Notes: generated from the letters alone by a model not told the origin. Counted from the first letter of the stretch, positions 23,458 to 36,527 are shown. The stretch: DNA of 64,000 bases from Cruorifilaria tuberocauda (GCA_013365365.1 JABVXU010000081.1:62001-126000), one strand, 5' to 3'. Program-made: numbers and translations.

Positions 23458-26400
23458 ATGTTCAAAACGTTACGACGTCTTCATGGTTACAATTTGGAGA
23501 ATCGTGGTTTGAACGATCTGTCTGAAACATTTCAAAATTTTGTTACACGTGCCAGATTCTTCAGTATTGGACGGTTAAGGTAAGCTGTCGTTGGTGATTA
23601 GACTTGCACATGGTCAAATCTTGCATTTAGTTTTGTCAATATCTACTAATAGTCTATACGTCTATGCGAATGGTGATTAGGATAATTTGATAAGTATTAA
23701 CGATATAATTGTCAAGCTTGTAAAATGTAGTACAAAAGGAAATCATGATTGTACGACATATTATATTGTTTCGTTACTAACTGGATTCGATAAAGCAAAC
23801 TTCGATTAAGATATTTAGTGTCGATATAAGCAAAGGCAAAGCGTTCTTTGATATTAATTAATTTTAGTAATTTTGATTCTGTGGATGTCTGAGGGCTTTT
23901 TTGCATGAAATGTATTTTACAAAATTTCTAAAATATTTAGTTTTGTTCTTTTAGACGCACTTGGTCGCATTCGGCAGTCGAATTTTTGAAATATCGACGT
24001 TTATTACCAATGCTCACTTCCGATGAACAAACAGCTAACACTATTGATTGTACTAATTTTTTACAGGCCCATAGTTATAGTGTAATGGAACTATTTTAAG
24101 AACTTGAAATTTTCTTTTTCATGCAAAAATTTTCATGCTCAATTTTCATTTGGATTGCTATTATTTCCTATGTTTTATATCTATACTTATGCGAAATGAC
24201 ACACTTTGTAATTGATACATTGTAGATTGTCCCTGACTGGATGTTATGGATGATTTTATGGATTCATTTCTTAAAATCTTATGATAATGTTTCTTCATAA
24301 GTTTCCGGTAACTTAATTCCTAACCTGTCGGTATCAGCATCTCCGGTGGAAAGAGGCGAACGTGATAGTTCACGTCAGAGATCAAAAAATGATGATCGAA
24401 GAATTCTCGTCACGAATATTTCCCGCCGTGTTACGGCCAATCAACTTAAATCATTTTTCTCAAAGTTTGGCCCTGTAAGTGCTATCATTATGTATATTTT
24501 TGATTTTTATACATATTTTCTTAAAAGCGGTCTGTTTGCTTTTGTTTCGCTTTGCGTAATGTTTCGTCTACATTAGAGTTGCAGTGAATCATTTGGTGAA
24601 CTATGTATCTCGGTTATCATTAAATCTGGACATCGCTCTGATACAAATGATATTGTTTCGTGCTTTTTCAGATTGAAATTTGTTATATACCGTCAGAAGA
24701 ACGCCCACATTCGCTGTATGCTACATTGCCAAAAAAATCTCGATCAAACTTGACTGCCCACATCACTTTCCAGTTAGTCGGAGAGATTGCGTCAATTATT
24801 TTTTAACTTTTTTTTGAAATATTAAATTTTAAATTTTACTACTGTTTTTCGATTTCTAAAATTTTTGATTGACATTATTTTCGTTTAGAAGCGTGGAGGA
24901 TGCAGAGCGAGCAAAGAGCGCAGGTCCAGAAGAACTAAAATTTTATGATCAAGTGATGTTGATATCGCAAGTAAGCAACAACTTTTTGTTTTTCTAGGTC
25001 TATGGAAATCAATTTTTGATTAAAAAACTTAGAATACATATTTTTGTGTTTTCAGTACTTTAAGAATCATCATCATCATTAACTACTGTGTAAAAGAAGT
25101 TAAAATTGATAAACTTTTTCCAGTTTTCTTACTTCACATTCCTGTGGAGGTCTGAAATCCTTATTTCATTTAAAACCAGATGAACAAGTCTTCGTCAATT
25201 AAAACGTTGCCTTCTTATTTCGTTTACAATTTTTAATTATTTTGTTTTCTTTGGTATCGTAAGTGTAATTGTATTTTTTATTTTATTAAAGCCTGTACTT
25301 CTATCAGAAATATTTTTTGTGAAACTATAATGAGGCTAGGTTGAAAATAACGCTTCCGTTTATTTGCTAAATGCTTAACCGCAGATAAACATTTTATTTC
25401 ATTTTATCCTGATATTTTTACTTACCGACGGAATAGGCAGGGTCACACATTGATAATAGATATCAGGAGAATTAATAGTGGTGAAAATAATTGGTTTGTA
25501 TGCATGCTAGACTTGCCAAACCACGGGAGCAAAATACGTAAATTTATGTGATGACTGAGTAATTGAAGTGTTAATATATTCTCTGTTAAAATTCCGCTAT
25601 TTTTTCAGTTATCAGTCAAGAAAAAAAGTCTCTCGGGAAATGTGGCAGGAAAGACAAGCATCTGTTCAGGCTCAGGTATTTATTGATCAATATTTGCTAA
25701 GAGTTGTACTGAGAGTTGATTTCAATTTTTTAAGAAAAATCATTTGATTGGTGGTAATTTCTTTTTTCTACAAACGTTTCTACAGATCATTGCCCTTACT
25801 TAAGAAAGAAAAAGTAAAAGATAATTATAAAGGTCAAAGCATATTCGATTCGTTTCAATGTCTTAAATTCAAGGAATGCGCTGAATAGAATGACTTCTGT
25901 AGTAGTTGAGATTAAATTTCAATCATCTTAAAATTTTGGTTGAAATTCAACGTTCATGTTATAATTATTTGTAAAACAGAGTGAGAGAATTTTATTTCTT
26001 AATACAAGCAAAAATTTATTTGTTTAGATGATCCTTCGAACATTGTAACAGCAGTTGCATCACGGAGCACAACATTATGTACATTAGCAGATGTTGCGTC
26101 GGTGGTTCGTTTTTTATTGCTAGAAATCAAAGTTTTTTACAATTTATAGGAATTCTCATTTCATTCTAAAAATATGAATTTTGATTATTTACTGCGTAGT
26201 GCCTCCCACTATCAAGATGCTTCGTTTAATCTACTCAGTAATTTAGAATGTTCATCACTGCTTATTCCTTCACTACCGATATCTGTTCCAGATTTTGCAA
26301 GGGTTGTTTTCTTTTGGATTTCTTAAACTTTATCATTTAACTAAGATATTTTTAGTTTGCAAATCGACTGTCACTGTCAATATTGCCAGCACCAGTACTT

Positions 26401-29400
26401 ACATTCATCTTATCTTTCTTGCCGCCGATGGATAGAATTCGACTGGAAAGAGTAAACAAAAGTTTCCTAGAATCATGTATTGAGGTTACTTCTGTTGTTT
26501 TTTTTTGTGTCTAGTTTTACAATCTTCCCGTGACCGTTAAATATGTTCGATCTGGTTATAGCTTCTTTGATGGAGTCATCACTTAGAATATAGAATTCGT
26601 TGAAATACATTAGATTGCTTTATTAGTCTTCCGAGAGCGCTTAGAAAAATGATATTAAAAATTAAAGATTCTAATCATATTTCCAGAAGTGATTCAAAGA
26701 AGCATATATTGATTCTTTTTAAACTTCTCATCGAATTGCAGACTTGGAAATGGACCGACACATTATCATTCTCAAGGGACAGTAGTTTTGGATGTACTTT
26801 TTCACCGCTAAATCCTCTTCGAAATATTCATCTGAAAGTAACGCGTCATTTATTTTGCATTTGTTGTATATTCTTTTTAAATCGTCATATACCTATTTAA
26901 AAAAATATTTTTCTTGAAAATTGCGTCAAAAAAATGCCGATATATCCATAATGAGCAACTTTATGAACAGAAAAATGCGTGGTTTCTTTATTTAGTCATA
27001 TCTGTTTTTCTAATCTGTGAGTTTTGAACTAACGAGAAATTAATGGTATGTAGGCACTTTTGTCTCGTTGTGGAGTACATTTGAAATGTTTGGATTTATC
27101 TGGAGTGGTTCATTTGCTTGATGAACAAGCTTTTCGCATAATTTCATCTTCATGTCCTAATTTGGAAGAGGTAAATTTCAATAACGTTATCTTTCATCTT
27201 CTCGTAATTCCAGATTTTAAATATTTCATAGATTCACAAGAAGTTGAACTGAAGAGCCAAGTTTGAAATTTCTCTCCTGTTTGAAGTTGAATTTTCTGTT
27301 CTGTCATCAATTCATTTCAGGTAAATTTATCGGGACTGAGTGGTCATTGGCGAACAATGCGTACATTTGGTGGGCCATTAACGAATTTACGATCTGTTAC
27401 ATACAGAGATATGGTAGATGTGAGTGATAAGACAATGTGGTACTTGTTCAAGCCACTAGGCATGAACATGCATTTAGTTGACCTTCGGGGTTGTCGACGA
27501 CTCAAAGGTCGGTGTTTTCGGCTCTTTGGCGATTCTTTGGAGAAGGTGAGTTATTATTTCTTGGAGAATACCAGATATATTTGTAGATCAGAACATACTG
27601 TCTCTTATAAATGTTGTCCAGATTATGAGATGCTTATAAAACAGTTTTAGTTTAAAATAAAATGAAGAGTACGGCGGTTAATCGGAACTTAACTATTTTA
27701 ATATGTCTTCAGGTTTTGCTGGACGGTTGCTGTCGTTTGGATAAACAGTCATTGGAAGAATTATGTCTTAATTCACCTAATATCACTGAACTTAGGTTAA
27801 GCTCCTGTCAATTGGTTTCTGATGATATACTCAGGTATTTGAAGTATTCTTTTAATAAAAAGTATATGTAGTTTTTGTTCTAATGGATCTAATAATTTTA
27901 ACCGTTATTTTCGATGCCTCTGTTTTAAAATATTAAAATATATATTCCTCAAGTTGTAGAATTTCCTGTGGTATTCTTGTGCTATTTTACCCGAATTTTT
28001 TATCAGTATGTTAGGGACAAGTTCTTAACATAAAAAAATTATCAGAATAATTGGTGTGGGGTCATCAGGATTCTACTCATTTCCAATTGTTTAAAATATT
28101 TTGAGTAAGATATAAAAGTAGTAATTTGTGGATTAAGTTGAAGGGACTGAAAATTCTATATTTTTAGAACAGCAAACAGTTTTTACTTTTATTTTTGAAG
28201 TTTTGACATCATTGGTCAGAAAAGCTGGTAATAAATCATGAGATTTGTTATATAAACTAATGAAGTCTGTATCAAATTCTAAAGAAACTTGGTTTGCAGT
28301 TTGATATCGAGAAGTCTAATACATTTAAAGTCATTTGCATTATGTGGCGATTTTTTCCCTAATTTAACTTCAAATGGTCTATTAACGGTATTGCGGTTGC
28401 ACTCTCTCAATGAACTGTCGTAAGTATTTTCTCTTATTTATTAAATTTGATTCTTGCTTGAAACATTGATTTGATCTAACTTGACATCTTAAAATTTTAT
28501 GTAGTTTTAATATCAAAAAATTCGATTCATTTTGATGATATCATCTATATTCCGGAATTTTATTTCGGTTTCAGAAATGTGGAATTAGAGCTTAATTTAA
28601 AAATTGGTAAAATATATCATTTATCAAGTTCAGCTTGCAATAAATTTTAGATTAGATTACAATTCAGCGGTATCTGATGAAGTGTTGGAAGAAATAACTG
28701 ATAAACTTCCTCATCTGCACCTTCTTAGTCTGGCATATGCCGGTTCGGATGCTACGATAAGTGAAGAAATTGTTATGAAGATTGGAAAATTGAAGGAACT
28801 TCAAACGGTATGTCTAAAATTTAGATATAAAAATTGAATAAGTAACGAATAACATCGATTAGATGCGTAATTCATTTTTTCAGCTTGATATCAGCTCACT
28901 AGCAGCAGTAAGAGACAGGTCATTATCGGCAATTGCTTGTGGTTGTTCAATGCTACAGACTATTCGCTGTCGTTGTTGTATATATTTGGGTGATAAGGGT
29001 GTTTCTTCACTGACGACGTTGAAAAATCTGGAACACCTTGATTTGAGTGGATGTCTTCTTGTTAGTTATTTGGAATTTTGTTTGATCTGAAAATGATTTT
29101 TAATGTTAATATTTCCACTCCGTTTATGTGGTAATCCTAGTATTCTCTTTTCATAAATCAGAATAATAATTTGTTATTCATCAATTCACGTGGAACCAAT
29201 AAGAAAATAGGTAGAATCATAAGTGTAATTGTAAGAATCATAGTAGATAAATTTTTAGGTAACTTCAACCGCCATCCAGACCTTACTTAATGCTTTCCCG
29301 TTATCTAAAAACTCCCAAATGAAGGTTAACATTGTATTTCTATTTGTTTGTTTTTTTCTTTTTCATTTCTATTATATTTTATTTCTTTTTTACTAAATAT

Positions 29401-30554
29401 TTTGACTACCAAAATTGTTTTACTCAGTATATATCTAGGATGCTACAATTCTTTTTGTTTTTTTACACTTTAGTATGCTAGTTTGTTTTTTCATAAATCA
29501 CGAGAAAATTTTGTTAAAATTTCAATTTGTCAAGAAGAATTTGCAGATCATTACAGTGGTTATTGGAGGAACAATATGTAATGTTAAGTCTTTACGTCAA
29601 CGTAATACTCGTATAGTATTGGATACGAGTGATTACAGTGTCTCGTGTAATAATACAGCAGAACTTTTTCCAATTTCTTCTGAATTTCTTGGTGTGTATT
29701 AATGTTTAATACGAATAAAGTATGATGTTGCATGATTTTAGATTAAAAATAGAAGAAGAAGAGTTATTTAAGAAGTATTCAGAGTTAGGAAAAGGCTTAT
29801 TACATCGTATGCAAGATATGCAAAAGTAGCATGTTGCTTAAATTTATCAAATACGAATCATTACTAACCAATGAAAAGTTCAAAATAAACAGTTGAAAAT
29901 GTAGTTACAGTTGTGATATTTCTCCAAAAATTAATATTATTAAATAACATTTGATAATATCCTATACTTAAAGTAGCTGAGAGTATTATTATAACACTCT
30001 CAGTGTTGTTTAAAGACATAGGGTATTTCCATTTAATTTCACTTTTTCGAGTAATTTTTCAAAGTTTAATTTTAGGTACGAAGAACGATTCGGACGAAAG
30101 TTCGTCAGACGACGAATTCGATGCACTGACTACTCATCGTAAGTTAACTCGTCTCTTATTATGTAGAAATTAACTAATTTCCGTTGACCATTTTTTGCTT
30201 AACTTAATTCGTCTATCATTATGGAGTTTATGTGAACTGGATGGTAGCATATTCATTTCTCTAATTTTCTTACTTTTTATCTCAAGTGACTGGTACATCT
30301 ATGACTTCTATGACGTTACTCACACTCTAATATTGCAATTCTAGATCTAGTGATTTTTGCAGCATTATTGCGCTATCTAATTTTATTTCTGCACTTTGTT
30401 TGGATAAAGAATAGAGAAAATGAAGTAGCTTGCAGGTTCATTTATAATAGATGCATTGCGCGACATGGAAGATGATTCACCACTGGAAACGGAAGAATCA
30501 ATCGATGAATGGGCCAAACGTGAAGCTCTCGATTTAGGGCTTATAACTAAATGA
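23458..30554 (+). CDS. RRM + F-box + leucine-rich-repeat protein
   Basis: Twenty exons: 23458-23579, 23955-24073, 24338-24474, 24672-24772, 24889-24970, 25609-25675, 26028-26101, 26150-26302, 26356-26484, 26742-26837, 27054-27170, 27321-27545, 27713-27834, 28300-28419, 28651-28807, 28884-29060, 29259-29324, 29547-29691, 30076-30138, 30436-30554. They give 2391 nt and 796 aa with consistent phases. Order: basic N-terminus; RNA recognition motif at about 102-190 (RILVTNIS as RNP2, weak RNP1 TAHITFQ); linker; F-box at about 290-325 (LPAPVLTFILSFLPP and RIRLERVNKSF); AMN1/FBXL-type leucine-rich repeats at about 340-720 (LKCLDLSG, LVDLRGCRRL, ITELRLSSC, LHLLSLAYAG, LEHLDLSGC); acidic C-terminus. 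F-box/LRR proteins are substrate receptors of SCF ubiquitin ligases, and an RRM suggests an RNA or ribonucleoprotein link. The exon 2 donor (24074) is weak and was chosen for phase. Trans-splice acceptor CTTTAG precedes the start. Confidence 0.75.
29742..29829 (+). CDS. Alternative terminal exon of the RRM/F-box/LRR gene
   Basis: A TTTTAG acceptor at 29741 opens a frame of 28 codons plus stop, beginning LKIEEEELFKKYSELG. It is entered in frame if the preceding exon uses a donor at 29696 (GTATTA) instead of 29692 (GTGTGT). This replaces the acidic tail encoded by 30076-30554 with a short charged, coiled-coil-like tail. Both routes keep phase, so either or both may be used. Confidence 0.4.
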
Positions 30555-30578
30555 TCCGTTTTGAGATTTAGAAAAAAA

Positions 30579-30584
30579 AATAAA
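30579..30584 (+). terminator. Candidate polyadenylation signal of the RRM/F-box/LRR gene
   Basis: AATAAA begins 25 bp after the TGA at 30552-30554, following an A-rich stretch. Confidence 0.5.
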
Positions 30585-33260
30585 TCATTTTACGGGAAAC
30601 TATAGACTTATTTTTCTCTTCAAAATATATATGTTGTTTGTGTATTATTTGTATTGTGTTTGTTTTGTGCTATCTCTTTTTATATTATTTTCTTTCTTTG
30701 AAGAGGTTTTTAGAATTAAAAAAAGCTTATTTTCCTCAATCCTTATTATATTCATTTATCTGATGAGTTTTAAAAGTAAAAAGCTATTTAAGACGGATTT
30801 CATTTTTCTTTTATTTCTTGCAAGTTACAAAATTTTGAAGTTTTGAGTGAAAAATCACAGTACATAATCCAGAAATTATATTAGATTTACAAATGATATC
30901 ATAGATTAATGCAGATATTATTCAATCTCTTATCTTACATGCACCATTTGCTATCTTAATTTTTTTGAGGAATTGCAGATAATTTCTAAGGATTTCCTGG
31001 CATCTCACAAAGTTCACTTAGTTTAAAATTATTGTTGTGGGATCTCTACTCACTATTTTCAAAGACAGAAATGCCCAGTCATTTAGTCTAAGAAATTGTG
31101 TTATTAATTTCTTTATTTTTGATATCTTGAAAATTTTTTCTAGGCAATTTCAATTCTTGATAAGTCTTTCTTTTAAAGCTCTTTCTGTTTTTAATCTTAT
31201 AAAAAAAAAATCATAAAAGTCATGAATCATAAAAAAGAGACTGGAATGTTAGATTTTTTTGAGCTACTTCATCCTTTTTCTTTCTTCTCTAATTCGATGG
31301 GCCATTCCCTTTATCCATTAATATTCATTTTCCTGGATTAGTAAATATTCAAAATCGAATCCCACTTTCTTGCTTGAGTTCAACTAACTCTTATGTTGTG
31401 CCAAGAAGGAAATGCTTTAATTTTTTCGTGTTACAGGCGCTGACAAATGGTTTTTTTTTAATTGTATTATATTATATTTTATTTTATTGTATTTGAGTAA
31501 TCATTTATTTTGCATGCGCAATTTGAAATATTTCTTGGAATAAGAAATATACTTTCGCATTTGATAGGTTTTGAGTTAATTTTCTAATTTGTCTGACAAT
31601 TCCGAAAATATATTGAAATGATTTTGTAGAATAAAAAATAAAGCAAAATAAAGGTAGTTAGATTAATGCCGATGTTTATCAATATTTGAAGATAGGAAAG
31701 CGATTCGTTGCAAAAATAAATTGGTCTCGTTACTCTAAATGTTATTTTAGTTCGCTGTCAGTTGGTTTCAGTTAGCAATACTGGAATGATCGAGCTCATA
31801 TGAATCGCTTGAAAGAATATCGATAATGGTTTCTGAAATATTTTGCTCGGTCTTTTTTTTTTCTGAAATATTAGTATCAAATTTCAAATTTGCTTCCTGA
31901 AAACTTAGGAAATGGAATTCATTTCTAGAAGCCTTATAATATAATTTCATAAATGACTTTGAAACCCACAAAGCATTTCCTCTAATTTTTTAATGCAGTT
32001 TTGGAGTTCACTAAGTTTCTTATGAATGCTTATCAAGTAAGGATTTGATCTCGTGGTGTTAAAAAGAGTGCATGCGACTGGAAATTTAGGAATAGATCAT
32101 TTCATTCAAATAATGATATAAGAAATTAAAAAAATTGGTAGATTTTGAATTAAGCTACTGAAACTTATGCATAGAAACCAGTCAGGTGACAACATCATTT
32201 ATGATTGCATCACATACCTCTGCATAGATTGGGGAGAAAAGAAAGTTTCTTTTTATACTGAAAGTCTCAACTATCAATTACTTCATCATTTCTCATTTTT
32301 TTCATCTACAAAATTGGATTTTACAAATATGATACAACAAAAGTTTTGATGATCACGCGATCGTTTTGCAAAACTTTGAAATAGTTTTTGTGAAGTTTAA
32401 TTTCAGCACGTTTTAAAGTTTACTGATTGTGCTAAGGTAAGCTCTAAATTTAGTAATCGTTATTTTTTCCTTTAATTTCATTTTGCTGAGAATTTTGTCG
32501 GACGCTATGATATTTTTTCATAATTAACTGTAACATGGACTTACATCGTATACTTCTGAAATGTTGAAATTTTAGTAACAGATAAATTTCACTCTTCATA
32601 ATCTGCAAAATTAGTTCTTGTCTTATTTTGCAATTAATCAGATTAATGGCAAGTTTTAATTTTTAACTAATTAATACTAGTATAGATTATAATAATTAAT
32701 TAAATGATAAATATGAAGTAAAGAGACAAAAAGGTGTCTTAGTAGTAGAATTTTCATAACTTGTTACCAACGATCACACAGATATCGATCAAAAACGATC
32801 ACGTATGCATCAATTACTGTGAAAACTAAAGCATTAGTGAAAATGTAAAAAAATTTGAAAAATGTGAAATGTGAAAAAAAAACAGGTTAAATTAGCCACT
32901 GAATATATTACGTTTAATTAAAGTATAATAATTCATAAGCATGGAATTTTAGATATTATACTTATTAAATAGCTATTTTACTTATTAGATAATACTTTAC
33001 TTATTTAATAAAAACTATCTAAGGTTATATAATACTGTTTTTATATTGAAAAATTAAAATCCAATGATATGAACTGATTCCTACTAATTTTACTGTACTG
33101 ATTTCTAACAATTTATGTGCAAAATTATTAACCAATCAAGAAGTAATATATTGAAGAGGAAATTTTCAAATTAAATTATTTTTGATAAAATTAGATTTGA
33201 TTAAAATTGTCATTTATCATTTTTCCATTGCTATTATCAGGTTGTATGTAAAATAACAAA
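30585..33260. other. Intergenic region
   Basis: No supported exon chain. A 67-codon minus-strand frame at 31768-31971 is the best open frame, but it has neither a convincing start nor splice sites. The TATCAG at 33240 may be the trans-splice acceptor for the next gene. Confidence 0.5.
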
Positions 33261-35013
33261 ATGTGTTGTATTTGTTGGCTTTTGTTCCGTCAAAAAGAAC
33301 CAAAAATATGTCGAAGATGTGGCGAAAAAGTATTTACCTTTTATTTTCAGATAATTCTTTCTTCAAAAATTTTGTAATATAAAATTTAATTTTGCTGTAA
33401 ATAGTAAAAGTAAGTACTTGTGAAGTTTATTAGCAGGGAGGAATGAATGAATATATTTATACTTTTTTTTTTCATGCTTTCTTTTTGTTTCAATCTTATA
33501 TTGAATTGTATTGAATAATGATATTGTAGTAAAAGTTACCTACAGTATTCAGACAAAAATTATTTCAGGTGGTTGAAATGCGATTTACTAAACTTGGCCT
33601 CTTACTTTGCTTTGGTGGCTCACTGTACTGTTGCATTGGATTTTGCTGCTTGCTGTTAGCCATTTCATCATTTGTTTTTTTTGAATTCAGCTAATTAGCA
33701 TTTTTTTAATTCTATTAAAAATTCGATGTAAAATTTTTTAACAATTTTTGAAATCCATATAAATGTTGAATGAATAGTTGGGACTAAATTTAAATAAAGA
33801 AGAGTAGCCTAGAAATGGAAAAGTTCATATTTTAAAAAGTTTCCGAAATTGAGATAGATTGAATGGCTATATTAATTACAAATTAATCGATTGATCAGAA
33901 AATTTAGTTTGCTAAGAGAGCGGCACTGTCCACTTTGTTATAAAAAAGATTTCGAGAAAATTGCTCGAGTTCGAAGACGAATTCAATGCTTAGTGGATGA
34001 TAAATCTGAACTGTAAGTTAATTTTGCCCGGTTTTTTCATTGTAAAATTAATTTAAATTTTTAGAATATCATCTTAAATTTAAATTTGACATGATTGAAT
34101 GAGAGATGAAGTTAATCGCTATGATTCCTTCAGTCCTTTCAGTATCTTCAATACTGTTTTAATTTATGAATTTTCAACTTTTCTTTTTGTTCTAGTATTT
34201 AATTCAATTTTTATCATTATAAATAAAGATCGAAACAATTTGAGATTACTTCTATCCTTAATATGATAGGTAATTTAACTTCAGCAAATCCATTCGTTAC
34301 TTCAAAAGTTTCATCTTATCTTTTAGCATGGCTGAAGCAGAAGAAAGTTAACCTTATCACGGTGATATTAATTAATATTCTAAATGAATGTGTCGGACTT
34401 TTCACTTGAAATTTAAATCTCATTTTGAAATTTCTTTGATAATTTGTTTGGAAAAAATCGACATGCATATGATAAATTATTGTTATCTGCACAAAATGTA
34501 ATAAATTTGCAAATTGTAATAAAAAATTGTAATAAAAAAAATGTAATAAAAAAAAATGTAAAAAGTGAATTAATAAAAATTTTCTTAATTATCAACGATA
34601 CCTTTTATGCTAGTTTAGAGCGGATATTTACAAAGCATAGATTTTTTAATTTAATTGATTATAATGCGTTAAATTTACAATTAAAGATTTTTTAATTTTT
34701 AAAGTTTTCAAAAAATCAGCTGAATTTTTAAATGCCTCTTTTTTCGAAGTTTTAAATAGCGATGATGTTTCTCATCAGACAAAAAGTTTTGAAATTTAAT
34801 AACATTTCATTATCCCAGTAATGCAAATATAAAGATATCGGATAATGATGGAAAAATTTTAATTCTGACCCTTAAAGAGAAAGTGCTGAACCGACGTTAA
34901 ACGAAATTCAAACTCCCGCTGTCAAGAATTTACGGGCCAAGTTATTGTTTCTGAGAGCGGTCTGTAAATTTTTGAAGCGAGAACTTTTGATTGAAGAATT
35001 CCCTTTGTTTTAA
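33261..35013 (+). CDS. Small Cys-rich membrane-associated protein, LITAF-like
   Basis: Four exons: 33261-33329, 33569-33654, 33908-34012, 34878-35013 (396 nt, 131 aa). Residues 1-9 are Cys-rich and hydrophobic (MCCICWLLF). CRRC occurs at 17-20, a hydrophobic segment LGLLLCFGGSLYCCIGFCCL at about 32-51, and HCPLC at 58-62, followed by a basic helix. Two CxxC knuckles around a Cys-rich hydrophobic stretch are the pattern of LITAF domains, which bind zinc and sit on endosomal or lysosomal membranes. The spacing (38 residues) is shorter than usual, so the family call is tentative. The last exon has a weak acceptor (TTAAAG) but matches phase and encodes a charged helix (NLRAKLLFLRAVCKFLKREL). If intron 3 is retained, TAA at 34014-34016 ends the protein at 87 aa. 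The start lies 21 bp after a TATCAG, a possible spliced-leader site. Confidence 0.55.
34497..34565. repeat. A-rich minisatellite in intron 3
   Basis: Repeats of AATGTAATAAA and AATTGTAATAAAA-type units within the last intron of the LITAF-like gene. They create a spurious open frame. Confidence 0.7.
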
Positions 35014-35818
35014 AGTATATTAAAGTAAATGAAGTTTTGTGTTGTTACTTAATTTCCCTCATTTATTAATTTTATGGTTATCGTAAATCAATGAATATCC
35101 TTCATATATGTATGCGGAAAATTAATACATTCATGCAATTTCATTAATATATTCTTATCAAAGTTTCTGAAAATGAAATGTTAAATGAGATGAAAGTGTA
35201 TTGAGAAAATTGCATAGAATGGCTATAAACTATAAGGAGCATTTTATAATTTCTCTCCCACCTTTTCTGTACCTCTATTCTATTTTTGGTGTAGGAATAT
35301 TTTAAAATTTAATTTCTATTTCGATTTCAAAATATAATTACAGTTTATTTTCAGATATTTATGATAACTAGGATCACATCGAATTTTATTCCATATGTAC
35401 TAATATATTACAAAGGTCTCTATGAAACGGATCACAATGTTATTTTGGTAAGCTATCTTTTTCTTCATGAATTTCATTTCTTTTATTTTTTTCATCTCAA
35501 TGAAATATGGGGAAGTGGTAAACGTCTATAAATATATTCACGTCTCTCGTTCATATAGCTTATGTAGATGTTAGATTTCATGTTGAATTCATTTATGGTA
35601 TATTTACCGCTTATATTCATTCACATATTAACCGATAAGCATGTAAGCTATGAGCAGATCATCAATAGGCCTTTCCAAAGTGTCTATTTTTATGTTTGTC
35701 AGTTTGAAATGGAATAATTTCATCTTTATTTTTTCAACCAAATCTTTTCAAAAATGAGAAGATGGAGGAAAATTAAGGTGGTCTTTCGTTTTTCAGAAAG
35801 ACAGCGAAAAAGTTTCTT

Positions 35819-35831
35819 GTTGCCTGACAAC
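35819..35831. promoter_or_regulatory. X-box-like RFX site 1
   Basis: GTTGCCTGACAAC consists of half-sites GTTGCC (GTHNYY) and GACAAC (RRNAAC) with a 1-bp spacer. This is the imperfect inverted repeat bound by RFX dimers; the family tolerates spacers of a few bases. It lies 697 bp upstream of the RFX start codon. Confidence 0.6.
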
Positions 35832-35957
35832 AGAGCTACTGTCAAGTAGAATATAATAAAAAAGGTAAAGAAAAAATGAAAACTTCTTTTTTTGTTATCA
35901 ATTTCGATCATAAATAGTACTGGAAAAGTACTAGAACACATAACTATCAGTCAATTG

Positions 35958-35972
35958 GTTGCTCCAGGCAAC
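35958..35972. promoter_or_regulatory. X-box-like RFX site 2
   Basis: GTTGCTCCAGGCAAC consists of GTTGCT and GGCAAC half-sites with a 3-bp spacer, 126 bp after site 1 and 556 bp before the RFX start codon. Both half-sites match the RFX consensus, though the spacer is at the upper end of what is accepted. Confidence 0.5.
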
Positions 35973-36527
35973 GAACCATTTAGGGCTCTTCAAAGCATCG
36001 CTTTTTGTTCCCCATTGAATAGCAGTGCTCGCTAAACAGCGCTTTTCATTTAATTCATGGAGATTATATCACATGTGTATATTGTATATATTTGTGTATG
36101 CTTGTATATATGAAATCACTGCTTTTCATCCTTCGTTACCGTTTCTATGACCATATATTATTTAACTTATCAGCAAATAATATATTTTTTAACCGTTGGA
36201 TGCAATAATAACATTTATGCATTTTATCCAAACAGAAAAAAATAAACGATAATGACCAAAGCAGCACAAAATAGAGAAGGAAAACGAAATAATAAGCGAA
36301 TTTTTAAAGTAATATCAAAAGAGAAAATTCTGATCCAATGCTTTCCCTGTATGAATTATTTTATTACTATGTATAACAATCATTTGATTATATTTTAATG
36401 TTAAAGCTTGATGTAAAGGTCGGTTAAAAAATATTGAATTGATTTAAATTTAATTACTTCAATTATCTATCATGATTATATGGAAATTTTAAGTTTTCTT
36501 TTTTTAACCTCACAAAAGTTGCAGATA

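Larger units (their letters stand above)
35014..36527. promoter_or_regulatory. Upstream region of the RFX gene
   Basis: A 1.5-kb gap between the LITAF-like gene and the first RFX exon, probably the promoter of the long RFX isoform. It carries the two X-box-like sites annotated separately. No exon was recognised. Confidence 0.4.

Noticed and set aside
28575..28606. Apparent small exon of the F-box gene after TTTCAG at 28574
   Set aside because: Including it forces a stop or a 24-bp intron; direct splicing of 28419 to 28651 keeps frame and a regular leucine-rich repeat.
31768..31971. 67-codon minus-strand frame
   Set aside because: Mixed, fairly protein-like composition, but begins just after a stop, lacks a good start and has no partner exons.
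34444..34695. Frames on both strands in the LITAF-like intron
   Set aside because: Generated by the GTAATAAAA minisatellite.
23458..35013. Operon of the F-box and LITAF-like genes
   Set aside because: Same strand, but 2.7 kb apart; nematode operon genes are usually separated by about a hundred to a few hundred bases.
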